Shown here piece by piece: positions 8,871 through 16,121 of a DNA stretch of 64,000 bases. The stretch is from Xanthomonas campestris pv. badrii (lineage in GTDB: Bacteria; Pseudomonadota; Gammaproteobacteria; Xanthomonadales; Xanthomonadaceae), in the NCBI RefSeq assembly GCF_012848175.1, contig NZ_CP051651.1, positions 2,294,001 to 2,358,000 on the forward strand, read 5' to 3'. The position numbers and the translations under genes were made by a program. The notes under the pieces were generated by a model. It saw only the letters and a program-made list of their open reading frames with translations. It ran no database searches and was not told where the DNA came from. Position 1 is the first letter of the stretch, and every line of letters begins with the position of its first letter.

Positions 8871-9194
8871 TTAATTACCTGGATTGCCGATGCACTGGAA
8901 TTCAATCGTCACGCGCCTTGATCCGCAGTTTCCGAAGCCTCGGCGTGACAAACACTCGGCACTCTGCGATCCGAACGGCTCCGCTCCCTTATAGCCCCAG
9001 TTTTTGCACTTCTGCTCGGCAAGCTGCACGGCCTGCTGCTCGCTCATGTCGGGGCGCTGGAACTCATTGCGCTCATACGAAAGCGCTACCACGCCATCCG
9101 CGCGACTGGCTTTGGTCACAAGCCAATCTGCATGAGTAGCACACGCACTGAGAAGAAGCGCGGCCCCGGCAACGCTGCAAAACTTCAACTTCAT
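8871..9194 (-). CDS. YecR-like lipoprotein
   Basis: 107 aa from ATG at 9194. The signal sequence ends in the lipobox LSAC (residues 15-18), so the mature protein is lipidated at C18. The mature part has SRADGVVALSYE, FQRPDMSEQQAVQLA, KCKNWGYKGAE and several further cysteines (AECL, FGNCG, FQCIG), the pattern of the YecR-like family. YecR in enterobacteria is a lipoprotein of unclear function expressed with flagellar genes; copies on prophages and islands are frequent. It is divergent from the XRE regulator, with 162 bp between them. Confidence 0.75.
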   Translation of the reverse strand: MKLKFCSVAGAALLLSACATHADWLVTKASRADGVVALSYERNEFQRPDMSEQQAVQLAEQKCKNWGYKGAEPFGSQSAECLSRRGFGNCGSRRVTIEFQCIGNPGN

Positions 9195-9279
9195 CGTTGG
9201 TCACCTTGTTCTGGACTTGTTGCACTGAGCGGGCGCTCCGCGCTCAATCGAATGATAGGCCCATCTCGCCCTTAATGTC

Positions 9280-9302
9280 ACTCATAGAGGGTGAACTCAT
9301 AG
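9280..9302. promoter_or_regulatory. Direct repeat in the divergent lipoprotein/XRE promoter region
   Basis: ACTCATAG occurs at 9280-9287 and again at 9295-9302, 15 bp apart, between the divergent lipoprotein and XRE genes. The layout suits a repressor operator, plausibly for the adjacent XRE protein. Inferred from position only. Confidence 0.35.
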
Positions 9303-9356
9303 GGCGTGGCCCGATAAAGGGCGCATCGGCATCGTTCTTCAATGCTGGAGGAAGCG

Positions 9357-9590
9357 ATGCCCACCGATCCGCGCGCCATGTTCGGACTGCGACTAGCCGA
9401 AGTTAGAAGAGCCCGAGGACTTTCCCAAGAACGCCTCGCACTAGAGAGCGGGCTCGCACGCAGCTACCTGGGTGGCGTCGAGCGCGGGCAACGCAACATC
9501 GCGCTCCTGAACATCTACCGCCTTGCTGATGCTTTGGGCGTTCCTCCAGCCTCACTACTGGAGCCTCCATCTCAGGAAAAGTCAACCTAA
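9357..9590 (+). CDS. XRE-family helix-turn-helix regulator
   Basis: 77 aa from ATG at 9357, chosen because GGAGG sits five bases upstream; an ATG at 9342 has none. Nearly the whole protein is one HTH_3 domain: FGLRLAEVRRARGLSQERLA, then SYLGGVERGQRNI (recognition region) and LADALGVPPASLL. It resembles Cro/CI-like repressors and restriction-modification controller proteins in size and motif. No restriction-modification or toxin gene is adjacent. It lies between a divergent lipoprotein gene and a ParB-like gene, so it is most likely an island regulator, perhaps acting on the ACTCATAG repeats just upstream. Confidence 0.85.
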   Translation: MPTDPRAMFGLRLAEVRRARGLSQERLALESGLARSYLGGVERGQRNIALLNIYRLADALGVPPASLLEPPSQEKST

Positions 9591-9652
9591 GAGCCCTTGC
9601 CCAGCTCCGTTAACCACCTGATTTTTAAAGGAAGCTCATTTCGGTACCCCTA

Positions 9653-9672
9653 TAGGACACAACGCTGTCCTA
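9653..9672. promoter_or_regulatory. Inverted repeat upstream of the ParB-like gene
   Basis: TAGGACA and TGTCCTA are separated by 6 nt, a perfect dyad in the 174-bp gap between the XRE and ParB-like genes. Its right half overlaps GTCCTAGACG (9667-9676), which also occurs at 6220-6229 just after the tRNA. Operator function is inferred. Confidence 0.4.
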
Positions 9673-9764
9673 GACGCGCTTGACTTCGGCACACGGAACA
9701 GACTCATCGGCATGATGCCGACTAAGTTATGCGCGTCTCCCGCGACTCGAATAGGAGGCCAGCA

Positions 9765-10676
9765 ATGAACTATGACGCCGCACTTGAGCGATTCAGGTGC
9801 ACCCCTCAACAGCATCTACTTATCAGCTATGTTCGGCTCGCTGACGCTTTGCAGCCCAGAGTGACCCGCATAGTTCCAATTCGCGACAAGGGCCGGATCG
9901 AGCAGGGCCGCGAGCAGCACATCGCCACCCTTCGATTAGCGCTAGAAGTATCGGAACAGACACAACTTGACCCTGTGTGGATAGCGGATATCGGGCACGC
10001 AGAGTCTGTGGCCCCCGGCTTGTACCTCGTAGACGGACACCATCGCCTAACTGCCTATAGACAGGCTGGTCGAGACACAATTCCCGCGAGCATCTTGCCG
10101 ATGGACTGGCATGCGGCCGTCGCCGTCTCGAAGCTGGTGAACTGCACTGGCAGATCACTCGCCCTCCACAAAGAACAATGCCGAGATGCCGCTTGGCAGC
10201 ACCTTGCAATCCTGACGCAACGAGGCGCCAACGAGCTTCCAAAGGGCGAATCGTTACGCTCTATCGCAGGCCGATTCGGCATCAGCAAGAACACCGTCGG
10301 CAGCATGGTGACTTATCTGCCCCGCGTGGTCCCAACGGAGTTCAATTCACTGTCGATTGACCCCGGCACTGGCTGGCCGAGGTGGCGATACGTGCGGGAA
10401 GCCAACAGCCCATGGCAGACAAGCTTGCCCAGTACCGAGCAGCAGCAGTTAGACCGGGATGCGGAGAAGGTCGCGCGCAGTATCGTCAAGCTGGTGGATG
10501 GCTCATCCCCAGCCGTGCGCGCCAGAGCGCTTGAGATGCTGGCGAACGACGAGGTGAATGCCACAGATCAACTCGCATCGGTGGATCTTCTTGCTCACTT
10601 CAGCCCACCACCATGCCGCCCTGTCCCAATTGGGACACCCGCTGTCCCAGCGCAACCGGCACATCTGGACAACTGA
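9765..10676 (+). CDS. Free-standing ParB-like nuclease-domain protein with HTH
   Basis: 303 aa from ATG at 9765, preceded by AGGAGG with six-base spacing (an in-frame start at 9729 lacks this). Residues about 30-120 form a ParB/Srx-type fold with LVDGHHRLTAYR (88-99), the counterpart of the ParB CTPase arginine patch. Residues 163-184 (SLRSIAGRFGISKNTVGSMV) form a helix-turn-helix. No ParA or parS-like cluster is visible, so a partition role is unlikely. Such solitary proteins on islands are usually treated as transcription or replication regulators. The C-terminal ~25 residues are Pro-rich and disordered. Confidence 0.8.
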   Translation: MNYDAALERFRCTPQQHLLISYVRLADALQPRVTRIVPIRDKGRIEQGREQHIATLRLALEVSEQTQLDPVWIADIGHAESVAPGLYLVDGHHRLTAYRQAGRDTIPASILPMDWHAAVAVSKLVNCTGRSLALHKEQCRDAAWQHLAILTQRGANELPKGESLRSIAGRFGISKNTVGSMVTYLPRVVPTEFNSLSIDPGTGWPRWRYVREANSPWQTSLPSTEQQQLDRDAEKVARSIVKLVDGSSPAVRARALEMLANDEVNATDQLASVDLLAHFSPPPCRPVPIGTPAVPAQPAHLDN

Positions 10677-10833
10677 CAGCCCCAGCCTGATTTGACCGCT
10701 CTGCCGGCGGGAGAAGAAACAAGATTTTCGCTGCAAAATTTCGCGGTAGTCACTTCAACCATCCAAGGCCCAGCCGCCCCCATGCCGCCCCCTCCGGGGA
10801 AAGCTGCCCAACGGCAGGCGCCACACCAACCCA

Positions 10834-10866
10834 AAGGCTCGCTGCAACCTCATGCAGCGGGCCTTT
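10834..10866 (+). terminator. Hairpin between the ParB-like and AlpA-type genes
   Basis: A stem with one mismatch (AAGGCTCGCTGCA / TGCAGCGGGCCTT) followed by TCTCATTT. It lies 17-50 nt upstream of the AlpA-type start codon, so either the alpA promoter is inside or after it or the hairpin attenuates read-through from upstream. Confidence 0.6.
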
Positions 10867-10883
10867 CTCATTTCAAGGAAGCC

Positions 10884-11117
10884 ATGACGACTCAACCACA
10901 GACGACACTGCCGTATCACTTCATGCGCTTGCCCGAGGTCATCGCGACCGTCGGCGTCAGCAAGTCCACGCTCTATGCCTGGGCCGCTGCGGGCAAGTTC
11001 CCGAAGCCCGTACAATTCCCCGGTGGCAACATTGCCGCTTGGGTCTCCACCGAAGTGGCCGCATGGATGAGTGCAGCGGTAGACGCACGCAATGGTACGC
11101 AGAGCCTAGCCGCATGA
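10884..11117 (+). CDS. AlpA-type phage/island regulator (MerR-like HTH)
   Basis: 77 aa from ATG at 10884 with AAGGA five bases upstream. It has the compact AlpA layout: FMRLPEVIATVGVSKSTLYAW (HTH, residues about 14-33), then KFPKPVQFPGGNIAAWVSTEVAAWM. AlpA-like proteins of P4-type islands activate excision or act as excisionase (directionality factor). The GGCGGTA repeats at the right end begin four bases after its stop, consistent with such a role; this is inference. It is the last gene before the island border. Confidence 0.85.
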   Translation: MTTQPQTTLPYHFMRLPEVIATVGVSKSTLYAWAAAGKFPKPVQFPGGNIAAWVSTEVAAWMSAAVDARNGTQSLAA

Positions 11118-11121
11118 GCTT

Positions 11122-11140
11122 GGCGGTAACTATGGCGGTA
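11122..11140. repeat. Right-end GGCGGTA repeats
   Basis: Two direct copies of GGCGGTA at 11122 and 11134 (12-bp period), matching three copies at the left end of the island. Confidence 0.6.
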
Positions 11141-11203
11141 ACAGCACTCACTGCACCGGAAATACCCATTGCATTACAATCACTTGCAGGTATTATTCGG
11201 GAG

Positions 11204-11216
11204 CCTTCCGCCCACC
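11204..11216. other. Candidate degenerate attachment site (right border)
   Basis: CCTTCCGCCCACC matches the tRNA-Ala 3' end (CCTTCCGCTCCACC) except for one missing base, and it stands right before a tRNA-style terminator. The match is short, so this is a suggestion, not a demonstrated att site. Confidence 0.35.
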
Positions 11217-11223
11217 GCATAAA

Positions 11224-11261
11224 GCAAAAAGCCTCGAACGTCCGCGTTCGGGGCTTTTTGC
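11224..11261 (+). terminator. Strong intrinsic terminator
   Basis: A 17-bp stem (GCAAAAAGCCTCGAACG / CGTTCGGGGCTTTTTGC, one G-T pair) with loop TCCG. The T-rich 3' arm serves as the T-tract. It probably terminated the tRNA-Ala transcript before the island was inserted. Confidence 0.85.
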
Positions 11262-11390
11262 TGTGGCCCGAGCGGCTCTACGACGAACGTTACCGCGAGG
11301 GCCTTCACCGCGCGACCGCGCCCACGCCATGGCGCCGGGATCACATCGTGCGCGCTACCGTGGCTGCAACCATTACGCAGGACCGCAGCC

Positions 11391-11567
11391 ATGAGCAAGC
11401 ATCCACGCCAGCCCGACGACGTCGCCGACGATGCCAACGGCGTTTCCGAAAGCCGCGAATCGCGCAAGCAGGACGACACCGCCAAACAGCGCCCCGGCCA
11501 GGACGACCTGAAGGTGCACGACGAGCACAGCCGCCGCCCCAAGAGGCAACACGGTCAGGGCGAGTAA
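11391..11567 (+). CDS. Small, highly charged hypothetical protein
   Basis: 58 aa from ATG at 11391 (MSKHPRQPDDVADDANG, ending in HGQGE). About half the residues are D, E, K, R or H, with no hydrophobic core, so it is probably disordered. It lies just outside the inferred island border and 129 bp after the terminator. The start has only weak ribosome-site support (GGACCGCAGCC). I recognise no family. It could be spurious; the biased, acidic-plus-basic composition and clean frame favour a real small protein. Confidence 0.5.
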   Translation: MSKHPRQPDDVADDANGVSESRESRKQDDTAKQRPGQDDLKVHDEHSRRPKRQHGQGE

Positions 11568-11760
11568 CCGCCGAATTCTCTGGCCTGATTGCGGACGCGA
11601 CCGCATCGGCAGCGCCCACGCTGTGGCAAGATCGGGTCAGGCGTCGGGCACAGGGGTGGCCGATGCGCAGCTTCCATCGTTCGGAACGAACGCTCCGGCG
11701 TTGCGTTGATGGATGCATCTTATTGACGGCGCCGCCGGCGCACTGCTTCGAAGGTCCTGC

Positions 11761-12834
11761 ATGCAGATTCCAGACGCGCCTGCGCTGAACCTGGTCCACG
11801 CCAGCCTGCTGCCGGGCGACTTCGCCGCCCATCCGGGTGCGCGGCAGCCGGCCAACGAGGACGAGCGCCTGGCCGCACTGCATGAGTACCAGCTGCTGGA
11901 TACTCCGCCCGAGCCGGGCTACGACGCATTCACCGCCACTGCCGCAGCCACCTGCCGCACGCCGATGGCGCTGATCTCTCTGGTGGATACACAGCGGCAA
12001 TGGTTCAAGTCCCGCGTGGGCATGCAGCCGAGCGAGACGCCGCGCACGCTCTCGTTCTGCGCGCACGCAATCCTGCAGCCGGACCAGTTGATGGAGGTCA
12101 CCGATACCCATCTGGACCCGCGCTTTGTCGACAATGCCTTGGTGACCGGCGAGCCGCAGATCCGCTTTTATGCCGGTGCGCCACTGCTCACCTCCGACGG
12201 CATCGCGCTGGGCACCTTGTGCGTGCTGGACCGCGCGCCGCGGCGTCTGTCCGGCGCAGAGCGCGATGCATTGCGGTCGCTGGCCCGCCAGGTGGTCGAC
12301 ACCATCCAATTGCGGCGTGCAGCCAAACTGGTCGAACTGGATGCGCTACGCGATGCAGGTACCGGCCTGTGGAATCACGCCGGGCTGGAGCGCGCCTTGC
12401 AGGCGATGGCACCGACGTCGGGTCAGGCAATGAGCGTGGCGCTGATCGACCTGGATGGCTTCAAACGGCAGCGTTTGCACGCCGGTGCCGCAGCTGCGGA
12501 GGCGACCCTGATCCAGGTCGCCGGCGTGATCGAGTCCCGCCTGCCGCAGGACACCATCGTCGCGCGGCTGAGTGGCGACCGGCTGTGCGCGGCGCTGCCG
12601 GTGACCCCGGCGGCTGGCGCACTTGGCGCAATCGACGGGATTCGCCAGGCCATCGAGCAGGCGCAGTGGCCTGGCGACGCGTTGACCATCAGCGCAGGGC
12701 TGGTGGAAGCGGCCCCGGACGATGCGTTAGAGACGAACGCGCTGCTGGCACGCGCACGGCATGCCTTGCAGCTGGCGATTATGGCTGGGCGCAACCGCGT
12801 GCAGCGCTTCACCGGATGGCAGCTGCACGACTGA
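11761..12834 (+). CDS. GAF-domain protein with degenerate GGDEF domain
   Basis: 357 aa from ATG at 11761 (GAAGG nearby); an upstream ATG at 11713 is possible. Residues about 35-185 are a GAF domain: DERLAALHEYQLLDTPPE, LISLVDTQRQWFKSRVGM, FCAHAI, FYAGAPL and LGTLCVLD. This is the sensory-GAF type often linked to diguanylate cyclases. The remaining ~170 residues have the GGDEF fold (TGLWNHAGLERAL, ALIDLDGFK) but SGDRL at 271-275 replaces GGDEF, and the FKxxND...GHxxGD nucleotide site is lost. It therefore should not make c-di-GMP and may act as a binding sensor. No clear partner is adjacent. Confidence 0.85.
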   Translation: MQIPDAPALNLVHASLLPGDFAAHPGARQPANEDERLAALHEYQLLDTPPEPGYDAFTATAAATCRTPMALISLVDTQRQWFKSRVGMQPSETPRTLSFCAHAILQPDQLMEVTDTHLDPRFVDNALVTGEPQIRFYAGAPLLTSDGIALGTLCVLDRAPRRLSGAERDALRSLARQVVDTIQLRRAAKLVELDALRDAGTGLWNHAGLERALQAMAPTSGQAMSVALIDLDGFKRQRLHAGAAAAEATLIQVAGVIESRLPQDTIVARLSGDRLCAALPVTPAAGALGAIDGIRQAIEQAQWPGDALTISAGLVEAAPDDALETNALLARARHALQLAIMAGRNRVQRFTGWQLHD

Positions 12835-13023
12835 GCAACGCGACGTGCAGGCGTGTCGTGGTGATCTGCCGTTGCGTCGAGTCACCGGTCTTGCTTCAGA
12901 GGCCGGCTCGGTTGATCGCAGCGTCGCCTTCGCCAGCGCACTCAGCGCGTGCTGACCATGCAGACGCAGCCCCTTCGCGATGGTGTTCATCGCGCACAGA
13001 TCCATCGAGATGGTGAGCGGTGT

Positions 13024-13533
13024 TCAAGCCGCCAGCACCTCGGCGCTGCCGGCGATTTCCTCCACCTGCAGCACCTGCTCCATGTCCAGCAGCACCACGA
13101 AGCGTTCGCCCACCTTGCCCATGCCGCGCAGCAGATCGCGGCGGATATGCGTTCCGAACGCCGGCGCCGCTTCGATATCCTGGTCGGCCAGTTCGATCAC
13201 CGCGTTGACGGCGTCCACCAGCACGCCGATCACCTGGGTGCCCTGGGCCTGCTCGGTGGACAGGATCACGATGCAGCTACGCTTGTTGATGGCGCTGTCG
13301 GCGCGTCCCAGCCGCGCCTGCAGGTCCACCACCGGCACCACCGCACCGCGCAGGTTGATCACCCCGCGCACGCAGGCCGGCATCGATGGCACCGGCGTCG
13401 GGGTGCGGTACTGGATGATTTCGCGAATGCCGAGAATGCTGGTGGCAAACGTTTCGCCATCGAGCTGAAAGGTCAGGTACTGGGCGGCCGCATCGGCATC
13501 GCCTGGCATTGCATCGGAAGTCTGTGCAGTCAT
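13024..13533 (-). CDS. cheW: Chemotaxis coupling protein CheW
   Basis: 169 aa from ATG at 13533. It has the CheW core: YLTFQLDGETFATSILGIRE, RGVINLRGAVVPVVDL, IGVLVDAVNAVIEL and LLRGMGKVGERFVVLLDMEQVL. CheW bridges chemoreceptors to the CheA kinase. It starts 11 nt after the stop of the chemoreceptor gene on the same strand, so the two form an operon. No CheA, CheR or CheB is in the window; the pair is presumably an accessory receptor/adaptor unit feeding arrays encoded elsewhere. The nearest gene downstream is convergent. Confidence 0.95.
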   Translation of the reverse strand: MTAQTSDAMPGDADAAAQYLTFQLDGETFATSILGIREIIQYRTPTPVPSMPACVRGVINLRGAVVPVVDLQARLGRADSAINKRSCIVILSTEQAQGTQVIGVLVDAVNAVIELADQDIEAAPAFGTHIRRDLLRGMGKVGERFVVLLDMEQVLQVEEIAGSAEVLAA

Positions 13534-13544
13534 CGATCGATCTC

Positions 13545-15203
13545 TCAGAAGCGAGCGAACTGGCCTTCGTCCGGGCCCTCGGACATCGCATAGGCCGGCG
13601 CCGCGCTGCTGCGCCAGCCGCGCGCAGCAGCGGCGCGTACCGGGCGTGCGGCGACCTGCTTGCCGCGCTTGGGCGGCGTGGTCGCCGGCCCCTGCCCGCC
13701 CAGGCGGAAGAACGCCATGCTCTGCTGCAGCTGCTCGGCCTGCGCGCTCATTTCCTCGGCGGTGGCAGCCAGTTCTTCGGAGGCACTGGCGTTCTGCTGG
13801 GTGGTCTGGCTCAACTGCACCACCGCCGAATTGATCTGGCTGACACCGGACGATTGTTCTTCGGAGGCGGCAGAGATTTCCTGCACCAGATCCGAGGTGC
13901 GCTTGATGCTGGGCACGATGGTGTCCAGCAGGCGTCCGGCGCGATCGGCCAGTTCCACGCTGGAGCTGGCCACCTCGCCGATCTCCTGCGCCGCGACCTG
14001 GCTGCGTTCGGCCAGCTTGCGTACTTCGGCGGCCACCACCGCAAAGCCCTTGCCATGTTCGCCGGCACGCGCCGCTTCGATGGCGGCATTGAGCGCGAGC
14101 AGATTGGTCTGATACGCGATGTCGTCGATGATGCCGATCTTCTGCGCGATCTGCTTCATCGCCTGGGTGGTGGCCACCACCGCTTCGCCGCCTTCGATGG
14201 TTTCCTTGGCGGCCTGGGTGGCCATGCCGTCGGTGATGCGTGCGTTTTCGGTGTTCTGGCTGATCGAGGCGGTCATCTGCTCCAGCGACGCGCTGGTTTC
14301 CTCCACCCCGGCCGCCTGTTCGCTGGCCGCCTGCGACAGCGACTGTGCGGTGGCGCTGACTTCTTCGGAGGCGCTGGCCAGGGTCTCGGCGCTGGTATTG
14401 ACCTCGCCCACCACCTGCGACAACTTCTGCACCATGGTGCGCATCGCTTCGAGCAGCTGCGCGGTTTCGTCGCGGCCATGCACATCGATCTGCATGGTCA
14501 GGTCGCCTTCGGACAGCCCATTGGCCACCGAGACGGCGCGCCGGATCGGGCCGGTGACGCTGCGGCTGATCACCACGCCCAGGATGGCGCCGAGCAGCAC
14601 GCCACTGCAGATGATGGCGATCAACAGCCTGGAGCTGCGCGCATGGATGGCGCCGGTTTCGGCGTTGGCCGAGGCCGCGCTGCGCTCGCGCAGGCCGCTC
14701 AGGTCGGTCATCAGGGTATCCACTTCGTCCGAGCTGGCGCGCACCGCACGCGAAAGCGCGGCGAGCTCGGGGTTGGCTTCGCGCAGCGCTTCGCGGTTGG
14801 CCGCTTCGATGAAACGGCCACGCTCGTCCAGGTAGGTCTGCCAGGCGCGATCGAACTGCGCCAGTTTGTTCCTGCCTTCCTCGGTCCGGAAGCTGTCGCG
14901 CGCACGCGCCATGTGGTCGACCACCTTGGCGGTGTATTTGTCGATGTTCTGCACATGCGACTGGCGCTCTTCCGCGCTGCTGGCCAGCAACAGGTTGGCG
15001 CGCGCGCGGCCGGCGTAGATCAGGTTGATGTTGGCCTCCTTGACGTTGGACAGGCCCAGCAATTCGCGCTCGTACAGCGAGGTCGACAGGTCGCTGATGC
15101 GGCCGGAGTTGGAATAGCCCACCCACCCGATGCATGCGCCGATCGCCGAAACGATCAGGAACGCCACGATCAGCCTGGTTCCGATTTTGAAGTTGCCTAA
15201 CAT
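13545..15203 (-). CDS. Methyl-accepting chemotaxis protein
   Basis: 552 aa from ATG at 15203. TM1 covers about 10-30 and TM2 about 191-213, enclosing a ~160-residue four-helix-bundle sensor (4HB type). HAMP follows TM2 ([19 protein letters not shown]). The signalling hairpin has the conserved tip [20 protein letters not shown], with [20 protein letters not shown] after it. Glu/Gln pairs in both flanks are candidate methylation sites. The C-terminus is a long basic Ala-rich linker ending in EGQFARF, possibly a CheR/CheB tether though not the enteric NWETF. The ligand is unknown. The stop overlaps no gene and cheW follows after 11 nt. Confidence 0.95.
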   Translation of the reverse strand: MLGNFKIGTRLIVAFLIVSAIGACIGWVGYSNSGRISDLSTSLYERELLGLSNVKEANINLIYAGRARANLLLASSAEERQSHVQNIDKYTAKVVDHMARARDSFRTEEGRNKLAQFDRAWQTYLDERGRFIEAANREALREANPELAALSRAVRASSDEVDTLMTDLSGLRERSAASANAETGAIHARSSRLLIAIICSGVLLGAILGVVISRSVTGPIRRAVSVANGLSEGDLTMQIDVHGRDETAQLLEAMRTMVQKLSQVVGEVNTSAETLASASEEVSATAQSLSQAASEQAAGVEETSASLEQMTASISQNTENARITDGMATQAAKETIEGGEAVVATTQAMKQIAQKIGIIDDIAYQTNLLALNAAIEAARAGEHGKGFAVVAAEVRKLAERSQVAAQEIGEVASSSVELADRAGRLLDTIVPSIKRTSDLVQEISAASEEQSSGVSQINSAVVQLSQTTQQNASASEELAATAEEMSAQAEQLQQSMAFFRLGGQGPATTPPKRGKQVAARPVRAAAARGWRSSAAPAYAMSEGPDEGQFARF

Positions 15204-15500
15204 TGGGGAGTTCTCGTGAGATTGATGCGTGGGCCACAGGCGCTGCAGTGACGACCGACGGTGCTGCGCGTGCCGGTGGCGGCGATGCGGCTGGTCTGAC
15301 CGATCGCTGATAGCTATCGGCGATGGCGAAACGCGCTTGAGACGTCGCCGCCGTTAAACGGCTATTCATCCAGACGGATATGCGCTTTTGTGACAGGGCA
15401 GACGCTCCTGCAGGCCCCGATTCGGAAAACCCCTACCCCTGCGATGGCCCGTCCAGGACGGGGCGCAGGGACATCACGAGCGCCTGGCTAGGCTTGCGGC

Positions 15501-16121
15501 ATGCCGATCACGCCCCTGCCCCGCCAGTTCTACGACCACGATGCGCGCGAGGTGGCCCCGCGCCTGCTCAACAAGGTGCTGGTCAGTGTCGATGGACGCA
15601 GGGGCCGGATCACCGAAGTGGAAGCCTATTGCGGCAGCGAGGATCCGGCGGCGCATTCGTTCCGGGGCATGACGCCGCGTACCCAGGTGATGTTCGGCGC
15701 CGCCGGTCACCTGTATGTGTATTTCATCTACGGCATGCATTGGGCGATCAACGCCGTCTGCGGCGGCGCGCCCGGGCACGCGGTCCTGATCCGCGCACTG
15801 GAGCCAGTGGACGGCCTGGACACCATGCAGGCGGCGCGTGGCGGCGTGCCCATCCAGGTGCTGACCACCGGACCCGGCAGGCTGGCGCAGGCGTTTGGCG
15901 TGAGCGCGGCCGATAACGGACTGGACCTGACCGATGCCACAGCGCGGCTATGGATCGAAGACGACGGCCTGCCGCCACCGGCTGCGCCGCTGGCAACGCC
16001 ACGGATCGGCATCCGCAAGGCAATCGAGGCACCGTGGCGCTGGGTGGTGCCCGATAGCCGCTATCTGTCGCGGCCGCCTGCGCGGGCGACCGGTGCGCGC
16101 GCCACGCCACCGGGCGGCTGA
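15501..16121 (+). CDS. Alkylated-purine DNA glycosylase (AAG/MPG family)
   Basis: 206 aa from ATG at 15501, normal for bacterial members. It removes 3-methyladenine and related lesions, starting base-excision repair. The catalytic glutamate is E41 in [37 protein letters not shown] and [13 protein letters not shown] are further family signatures. The last 61 bp overlap the 3' end of lhr on the other strand, so the tail [14 protein letters not shown] and the Lhr C-terminus share DNA. It is transcribed alone. Confidence 0.93.
   Translation: MPITPLPRQFYDHDAREVAPRLLNKVLVSVDGRRGRITEVEAYCGSEDPAAHSFRGMTPRTQVMFGAAGHLYVYFIYGMHWAINAVCGGAPGHAVLIRALEPVDGLDTMQAARGGVPIQVLTTGPGRLAQAFGVSAADNGLDLTDATARLWIEDDGLPPPAAPLATPRIGIRKAIEAPWRWVVPDSRYLSRPPARATGARATPPGG

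Larger units (their letters stand above)
6213..11223. mobile_element. tRNA-Ala-integrated genomic island (boundaries approximate)
   Basis: The segment starts immediately after the tRNA CCA. It holds a P4-type integrase, an unrecognised cargo gene, a lipoprotein/membrane pair, and XRE, ParB-like and AlpA regulators. Codon use and composition are visibly more AT-rich over about 7600-9000 than in the flanks. GGCGGTA repeats lie at both ends (6317-6345 and 11122-11140). The right edge is placed near 11204-11216, where CCTTCCGC-CCACC resembles the tRNA 3' end (CCTTCCGCTCCACC) but lacks one base. The perfect tRNA-like terminator at 11224-11261 would then be the original terminator of the tRNA, displaced by the insertion. 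The right border is an inference. Confidence 0.7.

Noticed and set aside
8638..9139. Plus-strand open frames over the lipoprotein/membrane pair
   Set aside because: They lack ribosome sites and domain patterns, whereas the minus-strand genes have a lipobox, membrane helices and good ribosome sites.
9357..10676. Plasmid-type partition system or toxin-antitoxin pair
   Set aside because: The ParB-like protein has no ParA partner or parS array, and the XRE protein has no adjacent toxin-like gene. Both are better explained as island regulators.
13024..15369. One long minus-strand open frame that could suggest a receptor-CheW fusion
   Set aside because: The CheW part is in frame but the upstream ~600 codons are an out-of-frame reading of the chemoreceptor gene, with no family pattern. 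Two separate genes with an 11-nt gap explain the region.
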